Assembly: GCF_014857905.1 (NCBI RefSeq) | Contig: NZ_JACYXE010000016.1 | Location: 1 to 51,178, forward strand | Direction of reading: 5' to 3' | DNA: 51,178 nucleotides | DNA from: Agilicoccus flavus | GTDB lineage: Bacteria > Actinomycetota > Actinomycetes > Actinomycetales > Dermatophilaceae | Part shown: in pieces, positions 1-9,911 of the stretch | Layout of the letters: each line of letters starts with the position of its first letter | How positions within the stretch are numbered: position 1 is the first letter of the stretch | Position numbers and translations under genes: made by a program | Notes under the pieces: model-generated | What the model was told of the DNA's origin: nothing | Seen by the model: only the letters and a program-made list of their open reading frames with translations | The model's database searches: none

Positions 1-87
1 GGTAATCGCCGCCCGGTCGCGCCCAAGCTGCCCGAGGCGGCCTGGATCAACCAGCCATCACCGGAGGCCCTCATACAGACCGCGTAA
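1..87 (+). CDS. C-terminal 28 residues of an unidentified protein, probably a transposase
   Basis: The open frame from base 1 to the TAA at 85-87 gives 28 residues, beginning GNRRPVAPKLPEAAW and ending LIQTA. The start lies outside the window. The fragment has no motif I can assign. Its position 6 bp before the candidate IS terminus (GTGTCTCA, 94-101) is the only reason to suggest a transposase. It could be the end of the same protein whose start is at 51135, if the window is a contig flanked by two copies of one element. Confidence 0.4.
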   Translation, partial: GNRRPVAPKLPEAAWINQPSPEALIQTA

Positions 88-101
88 CGAGACGTGTCTC
101 A
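1..101 (+). mobile_element. Right end of an insertion sequence (partial)
   Basis: The window opens inside a reading frame (frame 1) that ends with TAA at 85-87; its last residues read PEALIQTA. Fourteen bases later comes GTGTCTCA (94-101). The same 8 bp, inverted as TGAGACAC, begins at 51078 near the other edge, 57 bp before an ATG. A TG...CA outer terminus with a reading frame stopping just inside it is typical of IS ends. The 28 visible residues do not let me name a transposase family. That this is an IS end is inference. Confidence 0.5.
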
Positions 102-123
102 GACTGCTTGACATCTTCCGGGG

Positions 124-486
124 CGACCCGGCCGGGATGGTTCTTGGTGGCGTCGTATGTCGGGCCGACGCACGGGGCCTTGGTCGTGCGGGTGCGCGGG
201 GTCGGCGCGTGGGGGTGTGGCCGTGTGGGGCGCGGGGGTCGGCGCGTGAGCTCGAAGCCGGCGAGGTCGAGGTTCTGGCGTTGACGCTCCGGCGTCGCGG
301 ACTTCGGCAGCGGCATGACGCCGAGCTGGAGGTGCCGGCGGAGGATGACCTGGTGGGGGCGTGGCCGTGTGGGGCGCGGAGGAAGAACCATTCGGGCCTG
401 GTCGATGCCGTCGTTGCGCACCCCCCGTGCCCCTGACCTGCGATTGCTGTAGCAAGCACCGAGTCGACCCGGCCCGAATGGTTCTT
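124..486. repeat. Gene-free repeat region with copies of a 23-bp inverted repeat
   Basis: No convincing gene lies between 102 and 521. The stretch holds three copies of a 22-23 bp motif whose core is AACCATTCGGGCC. A degenerate copy is at 124-145. Copies at 383-405 and 464-486 face each other with 22 of 23 matching bases, forming a 104-bp inverted-repeat element (383-486). Between the first and second copies, a GC-rich phrase GTGGCCGTGTGGGGCGCGG recurs near 219 and 361, with GGTCGGCGCGTG also repeated. The same inverted-repeat pair occurs at 20290-20414 around a different core. The short overlapping frames here look like composition artefacts. Confidence 0.75.
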
Positions 487-521
487 GCCCTCGTGTCGCG
501 GGCCTTGAGGGGCGCGAGCGG

Positions 522-1436
522 TCAGGCCGTGACGCGGGGGGCGCCGGAGTCGGGGTCCTCGCCGGCGACGCCGAACGGGTCGAAGGTCGTCGAGGCGGCC
601 CAGGCGCCGATGGGGGCCGTCGGTGCCCGCTCGGGCTTGGTGCTCACGTCGATCACCTCGAGGCCGCGCGCGGTGTAGTTCGCGAGAGCCTGGGGGCCGT
701 CGAGGTCACACGTGTGCAGCCAGACCCGGGTGACGGCCGGGAGGTCGTGGCGGTCGGCCAGCGACCAGGCGGCCCGGAGCGCATCGGTGAGCATGGCCCC
801 GCCGAGCCCGCGCCCGATGGCCCACTCCGCCAGCCCGAAGTAGAGGACTTCGACGGCCGTGCCGCGTCCCGGGGCGTTGCGCTCTCCGCTGTCCGTCGAG
901 CCGGCGGTGGCGTCGGGCGTGCCGGGTCCTGCTGACGCGGAGGGTGCATCGGGTGCGCCGGGGTCCGACGACCTGGCAGGGGATTCGGGTGTCCTGGCCG
1001 TGGATTCGGGTGCCCTGGGGGCCGATGTCCCGGCGGTTGTCCCGGGGGCCGACGACCCCCCGGGCGCCTCGGGCCCCGTGGGGGCGGCACTCTCGTCGGA
1101 AGCGTCGGAAGCGTCGGAAGCGTCGGAAGCGTCGGAAGCGTCGGGGAGCGCGGCGAGCTGGGCGTAACCCGCCGGGGTGCCGTCGACCGTGAGCACGTGC
1201 ACCTCCGAGCCGGGGCGGGAGAGCTCGTCGGCCCACCGCTGCCGGTCCCAGGCGAGCCGGTCGGACCAGCGCCACGGCCCGCCGACGGTCGCGTACAGCC
1301 ACCGCAAGTACTCGGGGGTGGCGTGGGCGGCGAGTTCGAACCGTGCCCCGTCGGGCAGCGGCCGCCCCGGGCGGAGCCGCGCCGGGTCCCGCTGCTCCAG
1401 GGTCGTCGTCGTCACGTCCATCTCGATGAGGCGCAT
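522..1436 (-). CDS. GNAT-type N-acetyltransferase with a low-complexity insertion
   Basis: This 304-residue protein has an acetyltransferase fold split by a linker. The N-terminal part (to about residue 100) contains the WLYATVGGPWRW region seen in GNATs of this group. Residues about 103-190 are Ala/Ser/Pro/Gly-rich and include five 9-bp repeats encoding Asp-Ala-Ser. The acetyl-CoA loop RGLGGAML follows, and then the YTARGL segment that ends the fold. The substrate is unknown. I chose the ATG at 1436 (MRLIEMDVT) over the upstream in-frame start at 1517, which would run through the inverted repeat at 1460-1525. Downstream lies the IS-associated repeat region. The acetyltransferase call is firm; any specific role is not. 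Confidence 0.82.
   Translation of the reverse strand: MRLIEMDVTTTTLEQRDPARLRPGRPLPDGARFELAAHATPEYLRWLYATVGGPWRWSDRLAWDRQRWADELSRPGSEVHVLTVDGTPAGYAQLAALPDASDASDASDASDASDESAAPTGPEAPGGSSAPGTTAGTSAPRAPESTARTPESPARSSDPGAPDAPSASAGPGTPDATAGSTDSGERNAPGRGTAVEVLYFGLAEWAIGRGLGGAMLTDALRAAWSLADRHDLPAVTRVWLHTCDLDGPQALANYTARGLEVIDVSTKPERAPTAPIGAWAASTTFDPFGVAGEDPDSGAPRVTA
1096..1140. repeat. 9-bp tandem repeat, five copies, inside the GNAT gene
   Basis: TCGGAAGCG is repeated five times without mismatch at 1096-1140. A multiple of three keeps the reading frame, so the copy number can change without breaking the gene. On the coding (minus) strand it encodes alternating Ser, Asp and Ala in the linker of the acetyltransferase. 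Confidence 0.95.
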
Positions 1437-1459
1437 GCCGCCACCGTACGGCCCGTCAC

Positions 1460-1525
1460 ATCGTGAGATGTCGATCCATGCTGCGGCCCACCGAAGCCCG
1501 CCGGTACGTCGTGACATCTCACGAT
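1460..1525. promoter_or_regulatory. 13-bp perfect inverted repeat upstream of the GNAT gene
   Basis: ATCGTGAGATGTC (1460-1472) is repeated exactly inverted at 1513-1525, 40 bases apart. Each arm also contains a smaller dyad, TCACATCGTGA (1456-1466) and GTGACATCTCAC (1511-1522). The pair lies 24-89 bases upstream of the GNAT start on the minus strand, where the promoter should be. This suggests a two-site operator for a dimeric regulator. No regulator gene is adjacent, so the binding protein is unknown. Confidence 0.55.
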
Positions 1526-1553
1526 TCGGCCGCCCCGCCGGCGCGACACGCGA

Positions 1554-1587
1554 CCGCGGCTCCTCCCTGGGTGGGGAGGAGCCGCGG
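1554..1587 (-). terminator. Strong hairpin downstream of the permease gene
   Basis: A perfect 13-bp stem pairs 1554-1566 with 1575-1587, and can be extended to 14 bp around a 6-base loop. It lies 46 bases past the original permease stop (1633) and before the GNAT promoter region. There is no T-tract, as is common for actinobacterial terminators. Confidence 0.6.
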
Positions 1588-1866
1588 TGCGGGGCGGCCG
1601 GCGGGGGCGAGGGATCCGGCGCCGGCCGCCGGTCAGTGCGCCTCGGCGGGTCGGGGCGCGGCCTGCTGGGCCGGCAGGACGAGCAGACCGGTGCGATCGG
1701 TGGTCAGGCACAGCGAGCAGACGGCGCCGCGGCCCTCCGGGTCGGCGGTGACGTCGGGGCGCTCGTACGTCTGGCCGCAGGCGATGCAGTCGAGCTGCTC
1801 GCCGGACGGGTTGCCGTACGCGTCGAACATGGGGGCCTCGATGCCGTCGTCGGTCCGGCGCAGGTA

Positions 1867-2842
1867 GGCCGTGTCTCCCTTATGTGCGCAGCCAGGTGAT
1901 GATCGCGAGGATCGTGGCGGCGGCGCGGTAGGTGATGGCGAGCTTGTCGTAGCGGGTGGCCAGTCCACGCCACTGTTTGGACTTGTTGAAGGACCTCTCG
2001 ACGACGTTGCGGTCCTTGTAGGCCTCGGCGTCGAAGGCGTGTGGTCGGCCTCCAGCGCTGCCGCGCCGCTTGCGTGCGGCGATGTGGTCGCTCTTGGCTG
2101 GGATGACCGCGGTGATGCGGCGACGGCGTAACTCGGCCCGGATGACGCCGGTGGAGTAGGCGCGGTCGGCGATCACGGCGTCGGGCCGGGTGCGTGCCCG
2201 GCCGCGGCCCAGCCGGGGAACGCTGATGTCGGCGAGGACCTCGAGCAGCATCGCGCCGTCGTTGCGTTGTCCTCCGGTGACCACGATCGCCAGTGGGCGA
2301 CCCTTGCCGTCCACGGCATGATGGATCTTCGTGGTCAGCCCACCGCGAGAGCGTCCAACGCCGTGACCTGCGGGTTCAACCTCCTCGACGGCAGATTTCT
2401 TGTAGTTCGACGACGCCCCCTGTGTCCTGCTCGGGACGCTTGGTGTTCGTAGCGTGCTGGTGGGCGCGCGCGATCGTGGCGTCGACCGACACCGTCCACT
2501 CGATCTTTCCCGCAGCGTCGGCCTCGGTCAGGATCTGCGCCAGCACCCGGTCCCAGGTGCCGTCCGCGGCATAACGGCGGTGGCGCTTCCACACCGTCTG
2601 CCAGGGGCCGTACACCTCGCGGGGCAGATCGCGCCACGGGATCCCGGTTCGGTACCGGTAGGCGATGCCCTCCACCACCTTGCGGTTGTGGCCGAAGGGA
2701 TGACCCTTACGACCCTCGTTCGACGGGAGCAGCGGCTCGATCCGTGCCCACTCCTCATCACTGAACGCCTCGAACCGCGATCTCTGCCTGCTCACGACCC
2801 CACACTGCCGCGCCCCCCAACCGCCATATGGGAGACACGCCC
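1867..2842 (-). mobile_element. IS5-family insertion sequence (IS427-like group), 976 bp
   Basis: The ends GGCCGTGTCTCCC (1867-1879) and GGGAGACACGCCC (2830-2842) are inverted repeats with 12 of 13 matches. They are flanked by TA at 1865-1866 and 2843-2844, the target duplication expected for IS427-group elements. The element carries a two-frame DDE transposase on the minus strand and interrupts the permease gene cleanly. The intact ends and exact duplication indicate a recent insertion. Confidence 0.92.
1880..2795 (-). CDS. IS5-family transposase in two overlapping frames (orfA/orfB)
   Basis: The first frame begins at GTG 2795 (VSRQRSRFEAFSDEEW) and stops at TGA 2378-2376. It holds the DUF4096-like N-terminus (WRDLPREVYGPWQTVWKRH) and the first catalytic Asp in SVDATIARAH. 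The second frame is open from before 2400 to 1880; it reads GVGRSRGGLTTKIHHA, the second Asp in VIADRAYS and the Glu in NVVERSFNKSKQW. Together they make a complete DDE transposase of about 305 residues. Moving from the first to the second frame needs a +1 shift (or -2). AGGAGG (2385-2380) lies one base upstream of the orfA TGA, which could promote such a shift. No other lesion is visible, so the element may be active. Confidence 0.88.
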
Positions 2843-4548
2843 TAGTAGCGGCCCTTGGTCGCGACGGCGAGCAGCGGCGGGCAGACCACGGCGAGGAGGA
2901 CCGCGACGATCGGGCTGAATGGCTGGAGGGCGGCGCCGAGGCCGCCGAAGAAGACGAGGATCGACACCCCACCGGCGACGAGGACGGAGACGAACCCGAC
3001 GGGGTTGACGTCATGGAGCATGCCCCGGCGGAACTCCGGCGTTGTGGGCGAGAGGCCGAGCAGATACTTGTTCACCGCGATGTCCGTGGCGACCGTGACG
3101 ATCCACGCGATGGCGACGTTCGCGTAGAACCCGAGGATCGTGTTGAGGAAGTCGAACATGTTCGCCTCCATGAGCACGAGGGCAATGCTCACGTTGACGA
3201 CGACGAACACGAGCCGGCCGGGGTAGCGCTTCGTGACGCGGGTGAAGGAGTTCGTCCACGCGAGCGAACCGGAATAGGCGTTCGTCACGTTGATCTTCAC
3301 CTGCGACAGGACGACGAGGACGACGGAGAGGGCCACGGCCACCCAGCCCGGCATCATCTGGTCGTACACGGCGAGGAATTGGTGGACCGGCTCGTTCGCG
3401 ACCTCCGCGCCGCCGGCGACGTGACCGATGAGGTAGACGGCGAGGAAGAGGCCGATGGCCTGCTTGAGAGCGCCGAAGACGACCCAGCCGGGCCCGGCGA
3501 CGAGGACGGCGGTCCACCAGCGGCGGGCGTTCTCGGGGGTCTTCGGGGGCATGAACCGTAGGTAGTCGATCTGCTCGGCGATCTGCGCGATGAGCGAGAG
3601 GCAGACGCCGGCGGCGAGCATGATCGCGGCGAACGAGACCCTGCCGACGCCCGACTCGCCCTCGTAGGCGAAGAACTGCGGGACCGACTCCGGGTGCGTG
3701 AGCACGAGGTAGAGCAGCGGCGCGGCCATGAGCACGAGCCACAGCGGCGTCGTCCACACCTGCAGCGTCGAGAGCACCTTCATCCCGTAGACGACGAGAG
3801 GGATGATCATGAGGCTCGACACGGCGTACCCCAACCACAGCGGAACCCCGAGCCCGAGCTGCAGCCCCTGGGCCATGATCGAGCCCTCGAGCGCGAAGAA
3901 GATGAACGTGAACGTCGCGAAGATGATGTTCGTCAGGACCGACCCGTAGTACCCGAAGCCCGAGCCGCGGGTGATGAGGTCGAGGTCGACGTTGTAGCGC
4001 GCCGCGTAATAGGCGAGCGGGATACCCGTGACGAAGATGATCGCCGCCGCGACGAGAATGCCGAGCAGGGCGTTCGTCGTGCCGTGTTGGATGCCGATGT
4101 TCGCACCGATCGAGAAGTCGGCCAGGTAGGCGATGCCGCCGAGAGCGGACGTGCCGACCACGGCCGGCGTCCATCGTCGATAACTGCGCGGGGCGAAGCG
4201 GAGGGTGTAGTCCTCGAGCGTCTCTCGGGACGCGCCGAGCCGGGAGGCGTCGAGATCGGGAGTTCCCGGCTCGGTGGTGATCGTGGCCATCGAATGTCCT
4301 TCGGAGAATGAGGAAGGGGCCACGTCGTCGTGTCCCTCACGTCTGTCTCGACGGTAGGAAGGGCATGTTTCGGCCGCGGGGCGCGGCGCGTTACGCGCGG
4401 GTACCGCTGCGCGCCCGTATGTTGCGGATCTGTGTCGGCCCCCGAGCGCTGTGCTCCGGATCCTCGCGGAGGCGGGCGAAGGACCCCGCGCACGGCGCCC
4501 CGCGTGCCGTGCGCTCTGCCGGGCCACCGCGCCCGCGGATCACCGCGC

Positions 4549-5268
4549 TCAGCCCACGGACCAGGCGATCGACGCGATGACGACGGCGGCGATGACCAGG
4601 TGCCACTCGGTGGCCATGAGGGCGTCCTGCGCGCGCCGGGACATCCGCCCGCTCGGCTCGGTGCGGTCCCGGCCGTCCACGGGGTCGGTGACCGGGTCGA
4701 CGAGGCGGTGGCGCTCCCGGCGCTGGGCGATCATCGCGTAGGCGAGGAGGCCGAGGGTGAGCGCCGCGGCGAGTGGGGCGGGGACGGTGAAGGCGGTCTC
4801 CGGCAGAAGGATCGTTGGTAGCACGAGCACGGCGAGCGCGACAGCGAAGGCGAGGGCGCCTACCGCGACCCGGTGCACGAAGAACTCCGTGTGGCGCACG
4901 AGCAGCGCAACGAGCCCGATCCACACGGCGAGCGAGACGAGCGAGCCCCACCCCACCTCGACGTCCGCGCCTCGGCGGAGGGCGGCCGCGGTGGCGCCGA
5001 CGAGGACGAGCGCGGCCACGCCGGCGAGGATCGGGACCAGGACGCGCGCCCACCCGGCGAGGTCGGTGTGCTCGGTCTCATGGGCGGGGAAGTCGAGGGA
5101 GCGGGCGTAGTCCCGGGGGTCGCCGAACGCCTCCGCCGCCGACTCCCCGCTGAGTGCGCAGTGGGACTCGATCTGCGCCACCGCGTCCCCGATGGCGCCG
5201 CCGCGCACGTCGCGTAGGCGCAGCTGCAGGATCATCTCCTCGATCCACTTCCGGTCGTCGGTGGTCAT
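4549..5268 (-). CDS. HAAS-domain-like membrane protein partnered with PadR
   Basis: This 239-residue protein has an N-terminal soluble helical part (residues about 1-60, KWIEEMILQLRLRDVRG...DPRDYARSL). It resembles the HAAS/DUF1700 domain that typically accompanies PadR regulators. Five predicted membrane segments follow, the last at the extreme C-terminus. Its ATG (5268) overlaps the PadR stop codon (ATGA), so the two are translationally coupled. In known pairs such membrane proteins are thought to modulate, or be controlled by, the regulator; here that is inference. Between its end and the permease start (4291-4548) I see nothing definite. Confidence 0.7.
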   Translation of the reverse strand: MTTDDRKWIEEMILQLRLRDVRGGAIGDAVAQIESHCALSGESAAEAFGDPRDYARSLDFPAHETEHTDLAGWARVLVPILAGVAALVLVGATAAALRRGADVEVGWGSLVSLAVWIGLVALLVRHTEFFVHRVAVGALAFAVALAVLVLPTILLPETAFTVPAPLAAALTLGLLAYAMIAQRRERHRLVDPVTDPVDGRDRTEPSGRMSRRAQDALMATEWHLVIAAVVIASIAWSVG

Positions 5269-5624
5269 CGTCGGTCCCCCTGTGGGTCGGCGTCGGGCGT
5301 GGTCAGGAACTGCGTCGTGTGCCGGGCGAACTCGGTCCACCGGGCCGTGCGCCGGGTGAACTCGTCGGCTCCGGCGGGTGTGAGGGCGAAGTACTTGCGC
5401 CCGGGCCCGCCGTCGCCGGCCTCCCACCGCGTGCTCACGTGGCCGGCGGCCTCGAGGCGGCTGAGCAGCGGGTACAACGTGCCGCCCTTGATCGCGCCGA
5501 ACCCCTGCTCCTCGAGCGTCGTCGCGATGGCGTAGCCGTAGGTGGGTCCGTCGGCGAGGACGCGAAGGACCGCCAGAGTGAGAAGTCCGCGGAGCCACTC
5601 GCTCGGCCAGGGTTGAGTGGGCAT
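5265..5624 (-). CDS. PadR-family transcriptional regulator
   Basis: This 119-residue protein is a typical short PadR regulator. The winged-helix core includes LTLAVLRVLADGPTYGYAI, the recognition region IKGGTLYPLLSRLEAAGHV and the wing GGPGRKYFALTPAG. PadR proteins act as dimers, usually as repressors of their own operon and of stress or efflux genes. The gene lies first in a two-gene unit with the membrane protein at 4549-5268, overlapping it by 4 bp. An inverted repeat TAGACAG-N18-CTGTCTA begins just 3 bp upstream of the start codon and suggests autoregulation. Confidence 0.88.
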   Translation of the reverse strand: MPTQPWPSEWLRGLLTLAVLRVLADGPTYGYAIATTLEEQGFGAIKGGTLYPLLSRLEAAGHVSTRWEAGDGGPGRKYFALTPAGADEFTRRTARWTEFARHTTQFLTTPDADPQGDRR

Positions 5625-5627
5625 GAC

Positions 5628-5676
5628 TAGACAGTAGCCCTATTTAGCGAGTCTGTCTATATAGGTTGCGTGTCTA
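5628..5676 (-). promoter_or_regulatory. Candidate PadR operator and promoter
   Basis: TAGACAG (5628-5634) and CTGTCTA (5653-5659) form a 7-bp inverted repeat with an 18-base spacer directly upstream of padR. TGTCTA occurs again at 5671-5676. The segment is conspicuously AT-rich for this genome (TATTTAG, CTATATAGG), as expected of a promoter, but I could not fix one -35/-10 pair with normal spacing. Confidence 0.55.
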
Positions 5677-5798
5677 AGTAGGGGAGGAGCGCCGACGCAC
5701 GCGAAGGGCTGGGTCAAGGCCGACGGCCGTGCACTCGTGGGGGCAACGCGGCGCACGAGAGTCGATGAGCGTTGCGCGGCGGGGTCGAGCGATCGGCG

Positions 5799-6548
5799 TC
5801 AGCCGCGGCACCACCCCGGGCCCCCGGCCAGGATCGCGCCGATCGGCGAGAGGTGGGTGTCGGCCCCCGTCCACCGCAGCAGGCGGGCCGGTCCCTCCGG
5901 GTCCAGCGTCACGAGGCCCGGCACGTCGGCGCCCGTCGATGGGGTGGGGAGGTCGGCGCCGACGATGGTGAGCTGGTCGACGACCCGGTCCCGGCGGAGG
6001 ACGCCGGGGAGGTCGCGCAGTGCCGGCCCGGCTCCGCGGGCGGCGCGCAGGTCGAGGGTCTCGACGAGAGCGGGCCGGCCGTCGACGCGCAGGACGGTCG
6101 ATGCGACGAGGTCGCCCCCGCGCTCGCCGTGCCGGCCGAGGACGACGGTGTCCCGCACCCACGCGCGGGCCCCGGAAGCGACGTCGAGCACGAGCTCCCG
6201 GGAGGCGTCGGCGCCGTCGGCGACAACGAACGGCTCCTCCCGCCAGACGAACCGCGCTCCCGGCGCCACCTCGACCCGCGCCGACCACCGGCACGCGGCG
6301 CCGCGCCCGTCGTAGGCCACGGTCGCGGCGATGTCCGACAGGTCGAGGGTCGCCCCCGGGCCGACGTACACGTGCAGGTCGACCTCGTCGCCGCCGAGCA
6401 GCAGCGCCGTCGTCGCGACGAGCGTGACCCGGGCCGACGTGGCGCTCGTCGCGAGTACCCGCGGCGCCAGGAGGTCGGACCGGGTGACCACCCGTACCCG
6501 GTGGCCCTCGAGGCGGACGTCGAGCCGGATGGCCGCGTCAGCGGGCAT
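5799..6548 (-). CDS. ureD: Urease accessory protein UreD (UreH)
   Basis: This 249-residue protein fits UreD, the scaffold that binds apo-urease and, with UreF and UreG, delivers nickel to the active site. Family features include the [20 protein letters not shown] stretch, [20 protein letters not shown] and [17 protein letters not shown]. Sequence identity within UreD families is low, so position carries weight: it is the last gene of ureABCFGD and overlaps the end of ureG by 11 bp. The region 5680-5798 beyond it holds no clear terminator. Confidence 0.85.
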   Translation of the reverse strand: MPADAAIRLDVRLEGHRVRVVTRSDLLAPRVLATSATSARVTLVATTALLLGGDEVDLHVYVGPGATLDLSDIAATVAYDGRGAACRWSARVEVAPGARFVWREEPFVVADGADASRELVLDVASGARAWVRDTVVLGRHGERGGDLVASTVLRVDGRPALVETLDLRAARGAGPALRDLPGVLRRDRVVDQLTIVGADLPTPSTGADVPGLVTLDPEGPARLLRWTGADTHLSPIGAILAGGPGWCRG

Positions 6549-7446
6549 GCGCCCCCGCCGCCGGAGCCTGCGAGGTGGTGACGGCGGGCCCGTGCTCGTG
6601 CAGGTGCACCGGCTCCGACGGGCCGTGGCGGTGGGCGGGGACGGCCCGGCCGGGCAGGTGTCCGGTCCCGCCCCGGCCGTCGCGATGGGCGGGCTTGTCC
6701 GGCCCGTGGGCGGGGTCGTCCGGCCCGTGGGTGTGGCCGGGTCCGGCGGGCCCGTGGGCGTGGGCCGGCTCGTCGGGACCGTGCGAGTGGGGCGCCATCG
6801 GGCCGGGGTCGATCGGGGTGTGGTCGCCGGCGGCGTGCGCGGCGATCATCGCCTCGACCCACCCGCACAGGGCCTCGACGGAGGCCGGGTCGAGCCGGGA
6901 CAGCGCGACGACCGGGCGCCCGTCGCGGGCGTGCCGGCCCTCCCGCTCCATGAGCGCGGCGTCCACGCCCACGTGCGGCGCGAGGTCGGTCTTGTTGACG
7001 ACGAGCAGGTCGGCGCGGGCGATGCCGGGCCCGCCCTTGCGGACGACGTCACCGCCGCCGGCGACGTCGAGCACGAAGATCTGGGCGTCGACGAGCGCTG
7101 GCGAGAACGTCGCCGTGAGGTTGTCGCCGCCGGACTCGACGAGGACGAGGTCCAGCGGGGCGAAGTCGGCCTCGAGGTCCTCGACGGCCGCGAGATTCGG
7201 GGTGATGTCGTCGCGGATCGCCGTGTGGGGGCAGGCGCCGGTCTCGACGGCGCGGATGCGCTCGGGGTCGAGCACCCCCGCAGCGCGCAGCATCCGGGCG
7301 TCCTCGTCGGTGTAGATGTCGTTGGTCACGACGCCGAGGGAGTACCGGTCGGACAGGTGCGCGCAGAGCAGCCCGATGAGCGACGACTTGCCGGTGCCGA
7401 CGGGCCCGGCGATGCCGAGGCGGAACGGGCGGGTGGACTCAGGCAT
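6538..7446 (-). CDS. ureG: Urease accessory GTPase UreG with a C-terminal His-rich tail
   Basis: The first ~210 residues are a SIMIBI-class GTPase: P-loop GPVGTGKSS near residues 14-22, metal-binding [25 protein letters not shown] and the guanine motif VVNKTDLAP. UreG couples GTP hydrolysis to nickel delivery. The protein is 302 residues, against about 205 for usual UreG. The extra ~85 residues are Gly/Pro-rich with about 15 His in repeated His-Gly-Pro phrases. His-rich segments in UreG are more often N-terminal, and His-rich tails are typical of UreE, which is absent here. The start overlaps the end of ureF by 8 bp. Confidence 0.95.
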   Translation of the reverse strand: MPESTRPFRLGIAGPVGTGKSSLIGLLCAHLSDRYSLGVVTNDIYTDEDARMLRAAGVLDPERIRAVETGACPHTAIRDDITPNLAAVEDLEADFAPLDLVLVESGGDNLTATFSPALVDAQIFVLDVAGGGDVVRKGGPGIARADLLVVNKTDLAPHVGVDAALMEREGRHARDGRPVVALSRLDPASVEALCGWVEAMIAAHAAGDHTPIDPGPMAPHSHGPDEPAHAHGPAGPGHTHGPDDPAHGPDKPAHRDGRGGTGHLPGRAVPAHRHGPSEPVHLHEHGPAVTTSQAPAAGAHAR

Positions 7447-8207
7447 GGAACAGCCTCCTGGTCGAGCGGGCGTGGTGGGCGTGCCACGCGTCGAGATGGG
7501 GTGCCGCGACCGACGGGATGTCGTCGGGGTGCGTGACGCCGGCCACGGCGTCGACGAGCTCGGCGAGCTCCGGGGCCGCCCCTAGCGTCCACCCGACCGG
7601 GTCGAGCGGGTCGAGGGGGAGCAGCTTGGGGGCGGCGTAGGCGACGGTCTGGACGTCGTCGTACGCGCTGACCTGCGCCGTCGCGCGGGAGCCGAGACCG
7701 AGGTGCGCGGCGAGCGCGCCGAGGGCGACGGGCCGGTACCGGCGTTCCCGCGGCAGCTCCTCGAGCCACGCCACCACCGCGCGGCCGGGGCCCGCGGTCG
7801 CAGCCGCGGCCTCCTCGGGGCCGTCCGCGAGGAGCCGGGCGAGGAGTCGGTGGATCCCGCGGCCGGGCTGCCGCGCGGCGGCGCGGACGACCTCGCTCGG
7901 CGTGCGAGCCGCCCACGCGGTGGCGACCTCGTCGGCGGAGAACGTGGGGGCCCCGCGCCCGGCGGCGAGGGCGGCGGCGCGGGCGACGACGGCGGTCGCG
8001 GCGTCGGTCCGGGCCACCGTCGCGAGCCGCGCCGTCAGGTAGGCGGGCAGGTCGGTCGCGTCGAGACCCGACAGCAGACCCGGTTCGAGGCCCCCGGACT
8101 GCGCGTGCCCGCCCACCGGCAACCGCGCGTCGGCGAGGAGCAGGCGGGCGAGGTCGGCCCGGGCCGCGCCGGACCCGACCGTGGGCCCCAGGCTCGGCGC
8201 CGTCGGC

Positions 8208-8221
<14 letters not shown>
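7439..8221 (-). CDS. ureF: Urease accessory protein UreF
   Basis: This 260-residue protein matches UreF, which joins UreD and UreG on apo-urease and gates GTPase activity. Visible family features are [20 protein letters not shown] near the N-terminus, a helical body, and the [20 protein letters not shown] segment towards the end. It overlaps ureC by 14 bp upstream and ureG by 8 bp downstream, consistent with tight translational coupling of the accessory genes. Confidence 0.92.

Positions 8222-9903
<1,682 letters not shown>

Positions 9904-9911
<8 letters not shown>

Larger units (their letters stand above)
1633..4290 (-). pseudogene. NCS1-family permease (cytosine/purine/allantoin type) split by an IS5-family element
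   Basis: The gene starts at ATG 4290 (MATITTEPGTP, preceded by GAAGGA) and runs 482 codons to Tyr at 2845, where the IS supplies a premature TAG. About twelve hydrophobic segments and motifs such as GANIGIQHGTT, FFALEGSIMAQ and LMEANMFDF fit nucleobase:cation symporter-1 permeases. Removing the IS and one TA duplication joins TAC|TAC in frame and restores GRYYLRRTDDGIEAP. It also reattaches a 77-residue tail with two Cys pairs (CIACG and CSLCL) resembling a small zinc ribbon. The intact protein would have 559 residues. The truncated form keeps the membrane domain and might still work. The substrate is not determinable. It lies downstream of the PadR pair but 259 bp away. Confidence 0.85.

Noticed and set aside
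58-459. Several short overlapping frames in 58-678
   Set aside because: They are Arg/Pro/His-rich, overlap on both strands and follow the repeated GC-rich phrases; none has a plausible start or motif.
4291-4548. Riboswitch upstream of the NCS1 permease
   Set aside because: A purine-type or similar aptamer would be expected for a nucleobase permease, but I could not find a conserved core in this stretch.
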